Part shown: positions 9,607 to 20,500 of the stretch, piece by piece
How the letters are laid out: each line of letters starts with the position of its first letter
How positions within the stretch are numbered: the stretch's first letter is position 1
Assembly (NCBI GenBank): GCA_016712315.1
Contig: JADJRG010000026.1
Coordinates: 156,371-220,370, forward strand
From: Nannocystis sp.
GTDB lineage: Bacteria > Myxococcota_A > Polyangia > Nannocystales > Nannocystaceae
Direction of reading: 5' to 3'
Length of the DNA: 64,000 nt
Program-made: the position numbers and the translations under genes
The notes under the pieces: generated by a model
Databases searched by the model: none
What the model was told of the DNA's origin: nothing
The model's input: only the letters and a program-made list of their open reading frames with translations

Positions 9607-10743
9607 ATGCTCGAGAAGGTCGCGTTCAAGGGGTTCAAAGCGCTCGCGGACGTGACGATCGAGCTGGAGGCGCTGACGGTGCTGGTCGGCGCGAATGGGT
9701 CGGGCAAGACGTCGGTGCTGAAGGGGATCGATCTGCTCGGGCAAGCGGCGGAAGAGGCCGCGTCGAGCGACGACCTGCGCGAGCGCCTTGGCCGGATCGT
9801 CGACCTCCAGAACGCCGAGACTCGGAGCTGGGACCAGGCGGAAAGTCCGAGCGTGTCCGGGCGTCATCAGAAGCTCGTGTTGGAGCTCCTGTTCCTTACT
9901 GCGGCGATCCAACTGAACCACGATGACGGGACATCTCATAGCCTGCCGTCGTGGAGTCACCTCGTGTACAATAATGTGCCCGAGACGTTGCGTCGGCATT
10001 TGCAGCCGAATAGTCCTTTTCGCCGGGAGTTCTCCCCGTGTGTGCGGCTCCAGCTCGATCCTGCGCGCCTCGCGGAGCCATCGTTTCTGGATGCCTCGGA
10101 TGAGTTCCCGCGGCTTCGGCACGACGGCCAAGGACTAGCCTCGCTGGTGGCCTACTTCCTGGAGACCCGCTCCGAGGCGCTGGAGCAGATCGAGGCCGGC
10201 CTGCGCGCGGTCGTCCCGCACATGCGCCGCCTCCGCGTGGTGCCAACGCCCGTCACTCGCCAGGAGAAAGAGATCCTGCGGATCAACAACGAGGCCCTCA
10301 TCCGCGAGGTCAAGCACACCTACCGCGGGCATCGCCTTGAAGTCGAGGTCGAAGGCCAGGGCTATGTCCCCGCGCACGAGCTCAGCGATGGCACGCTGAT
10401 CACGCTCGGGCTCTTCGCCGCCCTGCTCGGCCCACAGCGGCCGAAGATCCTGCTGCTGGACGACATCGACCGCGGACTCCACCCTGCGGCCCAGCGCGTG
10501 CTCGTCGAGCGGCTGCGCGAAATCCAGAAGAGGGTCCAGATCGTCTGTACTTCGCACTCCCCGTACTTCCTCGACGCTCTAAGGCCGGAGGAGGTGCGGG
10601 TGATGAAGCTCGATCGGCAACGGCACGCCCACTGTCGGCGGCTCACGGAGCACCCCGAGTGGGAGTCATGGAAGGATTCAATGACCCCGGGCGAGTTTTG
10701 GAGCACGGTCGGCGAGGATTGGGTGTTCGCGGAGGAGGAGTAG
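9607..10743 (+). CDS. AAA ATPase of the OLD/RecF type, probable defence protein
   Basis: The protein is 378 residues. Its start FKGFKALADVTIELEALTVL is typical of SMC/RecF-like ATPases, followed by Walker A (GANGSGKTS, about residue 30). Later come a signature-like LSDGTLITLGLF, Walker B LLLDDIDRGLHP (about residue 280) and the switch His in TSHSPYFL. There is no long coiled coil. This matches AAA15/AAA_21 proteins that pair with nucleases in OLD, Gabija-like, PARIS-like and retron systems. The TOPRIM-like gene starts 3 bases after its stop, so the two act together. ATG 9607 is used because it begins the conserved first strand. It is the first gene inside the left end of element 2, a common place for anti-phage cargo. 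Confidence 0.85.
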   Translation: MLEKVAFKGFKALADVTIELEALTVLVGANGSGKTSVLKGIDLLGQAAEEAASSDDLRERLGRIVDLQNAETRSWDQAESPSVSGRHQKLVLELLFLTAAIQLNHDDGTSHSLPSWSHLVYNNVPETLRRHLQPNSPFRREFSPCVRLQLDPARLAEPSFLDASDEFPRLRHDGQGLASLVAYFLETRSEALEQIEAGLRAVVPHMRRLRVVPTPVTRQEKEILRINNEALIREVKHTYRGHRLEVEVEGQGYVPAHELSDGTLITLGLFAALLGPQRPKILLLDDIDRGLHPAAQRVLVERLREIQKRVQIVCTSHSPYFLDALRPEEVRVMKLDRQRHAHCRRLTEHPEWESWKDSMTPGEFWSTVGEDWVFAEEE

Positions 10744-10746
10744 CCC

Positions 10747-11490
10747 GTGATCTTCTTCTTCGCAGGCGAAGACCGCGGGCACTTCGAGGCGGGGTCGTCC
10801 GTCGCGTTACGTGTGCTCAAATCGAGCGTGGGCTGGTTCGAGGACACGCCCGTCGCGTGGCGAGGTCCCGAGGCCGATCACCAGTGGTTCAAGTTCAAGG
10901 ATGCGATGTCCCTCGCGCGAGCGGCGGGGATCCAGACCACTGGGGGCTTCGGAGGGGGCGCTCGGGAGTTCGAAGTACGCGCCTACCGGGCGATGATGCT
11001 CCTATGGAAGAAGCTGGCCGAAGATCTCGGCCGCCGCGGCGAGGATGTGGTCGCCGGTTTTATCCTGCGCGATGAGGATGGCGAGCCGCGACGTCGTGCG
11101 GGGGCCGAGCAGGCCCGCTCGACCGTCTCGCTCCGCTTCAAACTCGCCCTCGGCTTCTGCGTGCCCGAAGTCGAGAGTTGGTACCTCTGCGGCCTCGAGC
11201 CAGAGGACGATGCCGAACGCGCCCGGCTCGACGCGCTGCGCCGGCGCCTCGGCTTCGACCCACGTCGCTCCTCCGAGCGCCTGACCTCGACCGCTCGGGG
11301 ATCCGAGCGCGACGCGAAGAAGATCTTGAAGGGACTGATCGGCGAGGTGCCCGAGCGACGCGCGCGTTGCCTCGATCTGCCTGTGGAGCACCTCCGCGAA
11401 CGAGGGGCGACATCTGGCCTCAAGGACTTCGTCGCCGAAGTGGAGGCGGAGATCGTCCCAGCGCTCAATTCCGGACACGTACGCCGGTGA
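10747..11490 (+). CDS. TOPRIM/RloB-like partner of the ATPase
   Basis: Of 247 residues, the first (FFFAGEDRGHF) carry the Glu position of a TOPRIM fold, VVAGFILRDEDGEP carries the DxD pair, and VPEVESWYLCGLEP is the acidic-aromatic element seen in RloB, DUF4276 and similar toprim-like proteins. A helical tail (DAKKILKGLIG, HLRERGATSGLKDFVAEVEAEI) closes it. The family acts as a nuclease effector controlled by an ATPase partner. The GTG at 10747 follows the ATPase stop by 3 bases, so they form one operon. The exact family cannot be fixed without a profile search; PARIS AriB or an RloB relative are the closest ideas. Confidence 0.65.
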   Translation: MIFFFAGEDRGHFEAGSSVALRVLKSSVGWFEDTPVAWRGPEADHQWFKFKDAMSLARAAGIQTTGGFGGGAREFEVRAYRAMMLLWKKLAEDLGRRGEDVVAGFILRDEDGEPRRRAGAEQARSTVSLRFKLALGFCVPEVESWYLCGLEPEDDAERARLDALRRRLGFDPRRSSERLTSTARGSERDAKKILKGLIGEVPERRARCLDLPVEHLRERGATSGLKDFVAEVEAEIVPALNSGHVRR

Positions 11491-11861
11491 CGAGGCGCGG
11501 GACTGCGCCATCGCTTCCACCTGCGAAGCGCATTTATTCGCGCCCGCCGCGCCCATCGCACTACCATCAGCTCACCTGTGAGGAAGGGTCGGCGCCGTAG
11601 GCGGGCGGGAGGGCGCGGAGCTGGGCGCGGCGCCGCCTCGCCCTCGCCCTCGCCGCCTGCGCTCCGCACATCCCTCCCCGCACCATCGACGCGGCGGACG
11701 ACCCTCCCTCCCGCTCCGCCCGCCTCACCCCCACGATCCCTGAGCGCCTCACGCCCGCGGCCCCACCTCCGGCGCGCCCTCAGCCCCAAAGGGCCCAACC
11801 CGCCCCCGATCTCGAGGTCATCGACGGCTACTTCTTTTAGCGACCAACCAATCCGGGGTCA
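11491..11861 (+). other. gap with a possible lipoprotein remnant
   Basis: One plus-strand frame from about 11620 to the TAG at 11838 reads LALALAACAPHIPP, then Pro/Ala/Arg-rich sequence, then DLEVIDGYFF. That looks like a lipobox plus a short tail. There is no start codon after the in-frame stop at 11598-11600, so either a base is wrong or this is a remnant. Nothing else is seen. Confidence 0.25.
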
Positions 11862-12911
<1,050 letters not shown>

Positions 12912-12975
12912 CCGGGGACGGATTTGTGCTCGTGTGATAGAGTCGGCGGCGTTGGAGCGGGTTGGTGGATAGTCC

Positions 12976-15900
12976 GTGTATTTTCGTGTCATCCAGTCCT
13001 CGCGCGACGCGCTGTCGTTCGAGGTGATCTTCGACGACGAGCGGGTCGGCCTCCTGTGCGGCCCCTTCGCCGATCGAGACGCCGTCGTCCGGGCGATCGA
13101 GGCGGTGGTGGCCGGCTTGCGGGAGGGCTCCGCCTCGCTGGTGACTGATGGCGCGAGCTACCGGGTCGCCGTGCACGGCCGCGACGGCGAGCCGCTGGCG
13201 ATGGGACCGCCGCTCACCACCCCGGCCGAGGTCGACGCCGACGTGGCGACGATGCGCCGCTGGGTCGCCGCGTCGCAGCGCTATCGGATCTCCTTCCCCG
13301 CCCGACGGGCTCGGCGTCGGGTCGAGAAGGCGGCTCTCCGCTACGACCTCGAGGAGCGCTCGCGCTCCGGTGCGGCCGGGTTCGAGCGGCTCCGGCGCGC
13401 CAGCGATGGCCTCTACACCGTCCATTTCAACGACGAGCGCGGGATCGCGTTGATAGTCCTCGCCGGCTTCTCGTCCCGCTCCGCCGCGGAGAAGGGGCTG
13501 CGATCACTCCTCGCGGCGGGCGCTGAGGCCCGCTGGTATCAGCGCGGCGTCGACGGCGGGCGAGTTTACTTCGTCGTCAAGGCGCGCAACGGGCGTGAGA
13601 TCGCCCGCAGCCGGTGCTTCGCCAGCGACGCGGAGATGGAGGCCGCGATCGCGTGGGCGTGCGCTCAGTTGACGCTCGACCTCGCGCGCGCGCCCGAGCG
13701 GAGCCGCGGCGCCCGTCGGCGCGTGACCAAGAGTGACTATGTTTTGACCCGACGCTCGACCTCGGGCGCCCCAGGCTTCGAACGCTTCCGCGGCGACGAC
13801 GGTTGCCACTACTTCCACTACAACGATGAGCGCGGCGAGGGCCTGCTCTTCAGCCACGGCTATGGATCGGCGGCGACCCGCGACTCCGGCGTCCGCTCCC
13901 TGCTCCTGCTGGCGAGGGGCCGCGAGTGCGTGCGTATCGTCGAGCGAGGCCTCTACTTCGTCCTCGTCGCCGCTAACGGCCGCGCCCTCGTGCGGAGCCG
14001 GCGATGCCGCGATCGCGCCGAGCTCGACGGGGCGATCGCCTGGGTGCTACAGACGATCGGCGAGTATGGCGAAAAGGCCGGGATCGAGCTCGAGCGGTCG
14101 ATGCATATTCGGCTCCCGGTCGAGGGCGACGAGCGCGATGACGACGAGGGGGAGAGCGACGAGCGCGACGACGAGGAGGACGCGGGCGACGCAGGCGAGG
14201 ATGAGTCCGCGGAGGAGCGCGAGCCCGCATCGACGGAGGGGATCGACAGGGGCGAGGTGTCCGAAGCGGTGCTGGCGGTTACGGCGCTCACTGCCCTGCG
14301 GGACGCATCGTCCATCTCGAGTTCGCCGACGGCGGGGCAGGGGGTGGAGCGAGCAGCGGGGGCTGAGCGGGAGGCGGGGGTGGAGCGAGCAGCGGGGGCT
14401 GAGCGGGAGGCGGAGGCGGAGCGAGTCGCGGAGACAGAGCGGGAGGCGGAGGCGGAGCGAGTCGCGGAGGCAGAGCGGGAGGCGGAGGTGGAGCGAGTCG
14501 CGGAGGCAGAGCGCGCGGCCGCGGCGGAGCGAGTCGCGGAGCGAGCGGCGGAGGCAGAGCGCGCCGCGGCCACACGAGTGGCGGAGCGAGCGGCGGAGGT
14601 GGAGCGCGCAGCTGCGGCCACACGAGCGGCGGAGCGAGCGGCGGAGATGGAGCGCGCAGCTGCGGCCACACGAGCGGCGGAGGCGGAGCGCGCAGCAGCG
14701 GCCACACGAGCGGCGGAGCGAGCGGCGGAGGTGGAGCGCGCAGCAGCGGCCACACGAGCGGCGGAGCGAGCGGCGGAGGTGGAGCGCGCAGCAGCGGCCA
14801 CACGAGCGGCGGAGGTTGAGCGCGCAGCTGCGGCCACACGAGCGGCGGAGCGAGCGGCGGAGGCAGAGCGCGCAGCTGCGGCCACACGAGCGGCGGAGCG
14901 AGCGGCGGAGGCAGAGCGCGCAGCTGCGGCCACACGAGCGGCGGAGCGAGCGGCGGAGGCAGAGCGCGCAGCTGCGGCCACACGAGCGGCGGAGCGAGCG
15001 GCGGAGGCAGAGCACGCAGCTGCGGCCACACGAGCGGCGGAGCGAGCGGCGGAGGCAGAGAGCGCAGCAGCGGCCAAACGAGCGGCGGAGGCAGAGAGCG
15101 CGGCAGCGGCGGAGCGAAGAGCAGCGGCAGAGCGAGCAGCGGAGGCGGAGGGCGCGGCAGCGGCGGAGCGAAGAGCAGCGGCAGAGCGAGCGGCGGAGGC
15201 CAAACGCGCCTCGTCGTCGCCGACCGCCCCGCCGACCGCCCTGGGAGCCCGCGCGACGCGGCCGCGCCTGGTGATCGGCGGGATCCTGCTCCTCGCCGCC
15301 CTCGCGCTCTTCGTGATCGTCGGGCCCCGGCACGCCTCGACGACCGGCACGTCGGCGTCGACGGGGCCCAGGACCGGAGACGAGCGTCCGGGGTGGCGCG
15401 CGCGTCCGAGGCGTGGCGACTCGAGCGAGCGGGCAGGCGACGGTGACACGGACGATCATGGGGACACGCCCCCCTACGCGCCCGCCAGTGGCCCGCCCGT
15501 TGATCTGGCCGCCTGCCCGGCGAGCCCGGATCCGGCCCTCGGGGTGGCGATCACGCCCTTCGAGCCGAGCGCTGGCGCGCCGCTCCGGATCTTCGCGGCG
15601 ACCTTCGCCAGCGACGCGCCGATCGAGGTCCACGTCTTCGACGACGACGGGCGGGCGATCCCCGGCCTCGACGCGCAGGCCCTCGCTGGGTCCCCGAGCG
15701 CGGCGCTCGCCACCTGGCGGGCGCCGACCGCCGGTAGCCACCGCGTCGGCGTCGTCCAGGGCGGCGTCGTCGTCGGCTGTAGCGATCTCGAGGTCGCCGC
15801 CGCGACCTCTCCGGCCGACTCATCCCCCGAAGGCGTCGTCTGGCCGGTCCTTCGCGCCTGGACCGACGGCGAGGAGGCCCTCTACAGCGCCTGGTTGCGC

Positions 15901-17268
15901 GAGCTCTTTCGGGCCGCGCCGGATCAGGCGCTCAGCGTCGAGCGCCTCGACGTCCTCACCGCCGATCCCGCGCGCAACCTCCTCCATGGCGCCCTCGGGC
16001 TCGACGAGGACGCCCCCGGAGAGCCCGGCCTCCGGCTCGTCCCCGACTGCGCCGACGTGCCCTACACCCTCCGCGCCTACTGGGCGTGGAAGCGGCGCCT
16101 CCCCTTCGCGTTTCGGATGTGCTCGCGCGGTCGCCCCGGCGAGCCGCCACGCTGCGCCGATCCTCGCTCGAACCTCGTCGCCGGCCCCGGCGATGCCGGC
16201 CGTGGCCCCGAGCTCGACCGGGTCCAGCGCTTCTTCCAGCGGACGCTCGCCTGGGGCGTGCACACCGGCAACGGGCGGACCGCCCGCGACGATCCGCGGA
16301 GCGACTTCGTCACGGTCCCGATCGCCGGCGACGCGCTCCGCCCGGGGACCGTCTACGCCGACCCCTTCGGCCACATCCTCATCGTCGTCGAGCTCGTGCC
16401 GGCGAGGGGCGGCGAGCCCGGGGCAGTCTTCGCCATCGACGGCCAGCCCGACGGGAGGATCACCCGCCGTCGCTTCTGGGAGGGCTCGTTCCTCTGGGAC
16501 CCCGACCCGACGCTCGGCGCCGGCTTCAAGCGCTTCCGGTCGGTCGTCGCCGGTGAGGGCGGGATCCGCCAGCTCGACGACGCGGCCCTCGTCGGCGCGG
16601 TGGGCCCGATCCCCGCGTGGGACGAGGCCGCGCTCCCCGGCCACGACGACTTCCATGACGCGGTCTTCAGCCTCGTCGATCCGCCCCCCTGGGATGCGGC
16701 GCGAAGGCAGCGTGACACGGTGCTCGCCCTCGCCGAGCTCGTCCAGGCGCGGGTCGTCGCGGTCGCCCGTGGGGACGAAGTGCGCCGCGGTCGTCGCGGA
16801 CCGGTGGCGATGCCCCACGGCTTCAAGGTCTTCGAGACTACCGGCGCCTGGGAGAACTTCGCGACCCCCGGTCGCGACCTCCGCCTGCTGATCGCCATCG
16901 ACATCGTCCGCGGCGTCGCCAAGCGGGTACGCGCGCGGCCCGAGCTCTTCGTCCGCGGCGGCGAGGGCGAGGCGAGTGCCCTTGAGCGCGAGCTCGCCGA
17001 GCTCCTCGCCGATCCGCGGTGGGCGATCACCTATCAACGCAGCGACGGGAGCCCGTGGACCCTCACCCTCGCGGAGATCGTCGCCCGCCGCGACGGCCTC
17101 GAGCGCGCGTACAACCCCAACGACTGCCCCGAGCGTCGGTGGGCGGCGCTGGCGGGGAGCGAAGAGGCGTCGACCTGCGACGCGACCGCGCCGGCTGAGC
17201 AGCAGGCGCGGATGGAGAAGCAGCGGGCTTGGTTCCGCGATCGTCGGCCGCCGCCGCGCGGCACCTGA
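12976..17268 (+). CDS. DUF1508-repeat membrane protein with long Ala/Glu helix and extracytoplasmic domain
   Basis: Three tandem DUF1508 (YegP-like) repeats fill residues 1-360. The second and third show the hallmark YTVHFNDERG, SRSAAEKGLRSLL and VYFVVKARNGREIARS. An acidic stretch follows (about 375-425), then roughly 280 residues of AAEAERAAAATRAAERA repeats predicted to be a single helix or coiled coil. One membrane segment (LVIGGILLLAALALFVIVG, about 763-785) separates this from a 600-residue C-terminal part rich in Trp and Tyr (YADPFGHILIVVE, FAIDGQPDGRITRR, GFKVFETTGAWENF). That part is not a family I know, although its HIL and WEG motifs recall papain-like or NlpC folds. GTG start. It is 313 bases upstream of the giant LamG gene on the same strand, so the two may work together at the envelope. 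Confidence 0.75.
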   Translation: MYFRVIQSSRDALSFEVIFDDERVGLLCGPFADRDAVVRAIEAVVAGLREGSASLVTDGASYRVAVHGRDGEPLAMGPPLTTPAEVDADVATMRRWVAASQRYRISFPARRARRRVEKAALRYDLEERSRSGAAGFERLRRASDGLYTVHFNDERGIALIVLAGFSSRSAAEKGLRSLLAAGAEARWYQRGVDGGRVYFVVKARNGREIARSRCFASDAEMEAAIAWACAQLTLDLARAPERSRGARRRVTKSDYVLTRRSTSGAPGFERFRGDDGCHYFHYNDERGEGLLFSHGYGSAATRDSGVRSLLLLARGRECVRIVERGLYFVLVAANGRALVRSRRCRDRAELDGAIAWVLQTIGEYGEKAGIELERSMHIRLPVEGDERDDDEGESDERDDEEDAGDAGEDESAEEREPASTEGIDRGEVSEAVLAVTALTALRDASSISSSPTAGQGVERAAGAEREAGVERAAGAEREAEAERVAETEREAEAERVAEAEREAEVERVAEAERAAAAERVAERAAEAERAAATRVAERAAEVERAAAATRAAERAAEMERAAAATRAAEAERAAAATRAAERAAEVERAAAATRAAERAAEVERAAAATRAAEVERAAAATRAAERAAEAERAAAATRAAERAAEAERAAAATRAAERAAEAERAAAATRAAERAAEAEHAAAATRAAERAAEAESAAAAKRAAEAESAAAAERRAAAERAAEAEGAAAAERRAAAERAAEAKRASSSPTAPPTALGARATRPRLVIGGILLLAALALFVIVGPRHASTTGTSASTGPRTGDERPGWRARPRRGDSSERAGDGDTDDHGDTPPYAPASGPPVDLAACPASPDPALGVAITPFEPSAGAPLRIFAATFASDAPIEVHVFDDDGRAIPGLDAQALAGSPSAALATWRAPTAGSHRVGVVQGGVVVGCSDLEVAAATSPADSSPEGVVWPVLRAWTDGEEALYSAWLRELFRAAPDQALSVERLDVLTADPARNLLHGALGLDEDAPGEPGLRLVPDCADVPYTLRAYWAWKRRLPFAFRMCSRGRPGEPPRCADPRSNLVAGPGDAGRGPELDRVQRFFQRTLAWGVHTGNGRTARDDPRSDFVTVPIAGDALRPGTVYADPFGHILIVVELVPARGGEPGAVFAIDGQPDGRITRRRFWEGSFLWDPDPTLGAGFKRFRSVVAGEGGIRQLDDAALVGAVGPIPAWDEAALPGHDDFHDAVFSLVDPPPWDAARRQRDTVLALAELVQARVVAVARGDEVRRGRRGPVAMPHGFKVFETTGAWENFATPGRDLRLLIAIDIVRGVAKRVRARPELFVRGGEGEASALERELAELLADPRWAITYQRSDGSPWTLTLAEIVARRDGLERAYNPNDCPERRWAALAGSEEASTCDATAPAEQQARMEKQRAWFRDRRPPPRGT
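14344..15200 (+). repeat. coding tandem repeat (Ala/Glu/Arg)
   Basis: A GCGGAGCGAGCGGCGGAGGY unit with GCAGCTGCGGCCACACGAGC insertions repeats about 20 times in frame. It encodes the AERAAAATRAAERAAE helix of the 12976 gene. The repeats are nearly identical at DNA level between 14560 and 15060, so copy number probably varies between strains and may be wrong in an assembly. Confidence 0.8.
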
Positions 17269-17581
17269 GCGTCCGGTCCACCCAGCCTCGACGACGACAT
17301 CGCGGCGCCCTGCGGGCGCGTGAAGGTCACTCGTCCTCGCCGAGGGGCCCGGGGCGAGCCCGATCCTTCATGTTGCCGGCCGTGTCCGCCCGGTCGCGGA
17401 CTTCAACCCGCACGCCCCCCTCGGCGAGCGCGTTCACGCGGCTCCTAACATCGCACAGCGCGTGCTCGCGCGGATCCTCCGCGAGGCCCCTCCTTCTCTG
17501 GCCTTGTCGGCGACATAGCGACAGTTGAGGGGGCACAGCCTCGCATGATAGCCTGCCGTCTTCTAGTGACAGCGAGTAGGC
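17269..17581 (+). other. gap before the LamG gene
   Basis: No gene is supported. A short GC hairpin (GGCGCCC-TGC-GGGCGC, near 17307-17322) lies 40 bases after the previous stop but has no T run. An ATAG-containing stretch at 17510-17580 upstream of the ATG is the lowest-GC part and could hold the promoter of the giant gene; no clear -35/-10 pair is seen. Confidence 0.3.
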
Positions 17582-20500
17582 ATGAGCGAAGTGACACGCC
17601 CCGTCCTCTTCTTTGATGGCGTCGAGAGCCTCGTCGATCTCGGCAAGCGGCCCGAGCACGCGATCGCCCGGGACATCACGATCGAGGCGTGGGTCTACGC
17701 GACCGCCGAGACCAAGTGGGCAGGGGTCGTCTCTCGGATCTGGGACACAGGGACCAACGAGAGCGGCTATGGGATCTGCCTAAACGGACAGAGGGGGTAC
17801 TTCGGCGCGTTCGTAACGACGACCGGGCCGTCCGGCAACTTCGACGTCTACCGCTCGTCTGGAGCGGACACGCTCCCGCTCAACGAGTGGCACCACGTCG
17901 CGCTGACCTACGACGGCGCCGCGGTGCGGCTCTACGTCGACGGCGACTTGCGGGCGACGTTCGCCCAGACGGGCGCGATCCTCTACACATTCGACAACGC
18001 CCTGACCATCGGGGTCTACCGCGACGACAACGAGCGGATCCACTTCACCGGGCGGATCGCCGAGGTCCGCCTCTGGAGCGTCGTCCGGACCCAAGCCGAG
18101 GTCACTGCCACGATGTCGACCCCGCTCGCGGGGGACGAGCACGGCCTCGTCGGCTACTGGCCGCTCGACGAGGGCGAAGGCGCCGCGGCGCACGACCGCA
18201 GCGCCACGCTCGCCCACGGGACGATCGTCGCCGGGCTGTGGGAGGTGATGCCCGTCCCCTTCGCCGTAGCGCCGCCGCACCCCGAGCCCGCGCCGCCACA
18301 CCCCGAGCCCGCGCCGCCGCGAGCGCTTGAGCCCGCCAACGTCGCCCCCCGCAGCGTCGTCCTCCGCGGCGCGGCCCTCCGCCGGATCCAGGCGGTCACC
18401 CACGAGGGCAAGGTGCTGCTCTTCGGCATCGACGCGGCCGGACGGGTCCACTACAGCGTCCGCCAGAGCGGCTTCGAATCCAGCGCCCTCGCCGGCGCCT
18501 CGATCTCCCCCGGCTTCGAGGACTGGCGGCTCTTGCCGCTCGCCGCCACCATCGACGACCCCTCGGTCCGCGCGCTCGAGGAGGCCACGCTGACCACCAC
18601 TGGCGTCGATCAGGGGGGCGATCCGCGGCCCGCCGAGCCGCTCCTGCGATCGCGCTACGCGGCCGACGATCCGGGGGCGGATCCCGAGGGGGCGCTCGCC
18701 CTCGTCTCGGGGCTGGGGCACCTCTACGTCTTCCGCCAGTCGCGGCAGGGCGCGCTCCTCGCCAATCGCTTCATCCTCGACGGGATGACCAATCAGCTGG
18801 TGCCCAAGCTCGAGGTCCGCTTCCAGCGCAGCCGCCAGCGGCATCGGCCCCGGAGCACGACGAAGCGGTCGCGGGGCGACCTCCAGGACGTCGACACGCT
18901 CGGCTTCAAGGACATCGAGAAGAACAACTTCTACGAGCCGGCGGTCGAGCTGAGCTTCATCAAGGGCGTCGATCGCGGCCGCTTCGCCGTCGTCCTCGTC
19001 CCGACCGCCGATCCTGACGTCTCCCGGTGGCACATTTTCCACTGGGACGAGGGGGCGAAGCGGCTGGTGCTGAACAGCGTCTGCAGCTCTCGCGCGGGGC
19101 TCTTCGACCTCCGTGATCGCCAGATCCTCGGGCCTGCGGCGGGCGCCGACGGGGCGCGCTACTCCAGTGCGAGCGGCATCGTCACCCGGGAGATCGAGCT
19201 CGATGGCCGGATCGTCGTCGACAGGTTCGGGGCCGCGGCCTTCCACCGCCAGGTCGAGATCCAGTCCGACTCCGGGTCCCAGCTCTGCCGCGAGGGGTTG
19301 CAGGTGATGGTCGCCGCGCCGGTCGCCGACGAGGAGGGCGTGCGGACGACCGCGGCCCTCTGCTTCGCCGTCGGCATCGACGGCGAACTCTCCCGGATCG
19401 AGCGGACGCCGCGGCTCGAGGACCTCAGGTCGATCCACCGCGAGGTCCTCCTGCCGCTCAACGATCTCGACGGCATCCGGGCCTACGCGAGCGCCCAGCC
19501 GCTCGCCGCGGGCTCGGTCTCCGGCCTTCACGTGGGGCCCGACGACCGCGTCCTCCTCCGCACGGAGAGCGTCGTCCCCGATCACCTCGGCCCCGGCGGC
19601 GCGATCGAGGTCAAGCACACGCGCTCCTTCGACGGCCTCCACAGGGTCGTCGCCGCCGGCGGCGACGCGATCGAGATCGAGGCCGCGCTCCGCGGGCGAG
19701 AGCCCGGCGCGTGGGCCGAGGTCCGCGGGCACGAGGCCGGGCTGGTCTTCGACGGCATGATCACCGGCTACGAGGTGGTCGGCGCCAACCGGATCCGGGT
19801 CATCTGCGCGAGCCACGACCTCGTCGAGGGCGACGAGGTCCAGATCTCGGGCCTCGGCGCGTACGACGGCACGCACACGATCCTCGAGGTCGACGGCGAG
19901 CGCCGTGCCATCACCCTCGACGTCCCCTGGCGGGGCGGCGAGGTGATCGACATCAAGTCGATCAAGCGGCGGGGCCTCTGCTTTGACGGCGCCGGCGACT
20001 ACCTCCTCGCCGAGGGGGTCCCGCGGCCCCCGGCGGACTGGCGGCGCCCCTTCGCCCGAACGCTCTCCTGTTGGCTGAACGTCGCCAGCCTCGACCCCCG
20101 CGGCCAGTGCCTGGTCATGGACCGCGACGGCCTCGTCACCCTCCGGCTCGACGAGTCCGGCCGCGTCGAGGCGAGCGCGCGGCTCTCCAACGGCGAGTCG
20201 CTCAGGGTCGTCGACCCGTCCCCGCTGGTCGCGGACCCGCGGCGGTGGATCCACTACACGCTGGTCCTGACCTACGAGGCGGCGGCGCGGGAGAGCGCCT
20301 GCCGGCTCTACCGCGACGGCCGTCGGGTGGAGAACGTCACCCCGCCCGCGGCGTGCCTCCGCCTCGACGGCGCCGGCCACCTCGTCGGCCCCGGGCCAGA
20401 GATCGCGGCGACGGACGCGTACAGCGTCGAGCTGTGGTTCAGGCCCGAGATCATGACCCAGCCGATCTCCACCGGCCTCTTCCGCTGCAGCTCGAAGGGG

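Noticed and set aside
14047..15741. Minus-strand Leu/Arg/Cys-rich open frame opposite the Ala/Glu repeat
   Set aside because: A product of the DNA repeat; no start signal or domain.
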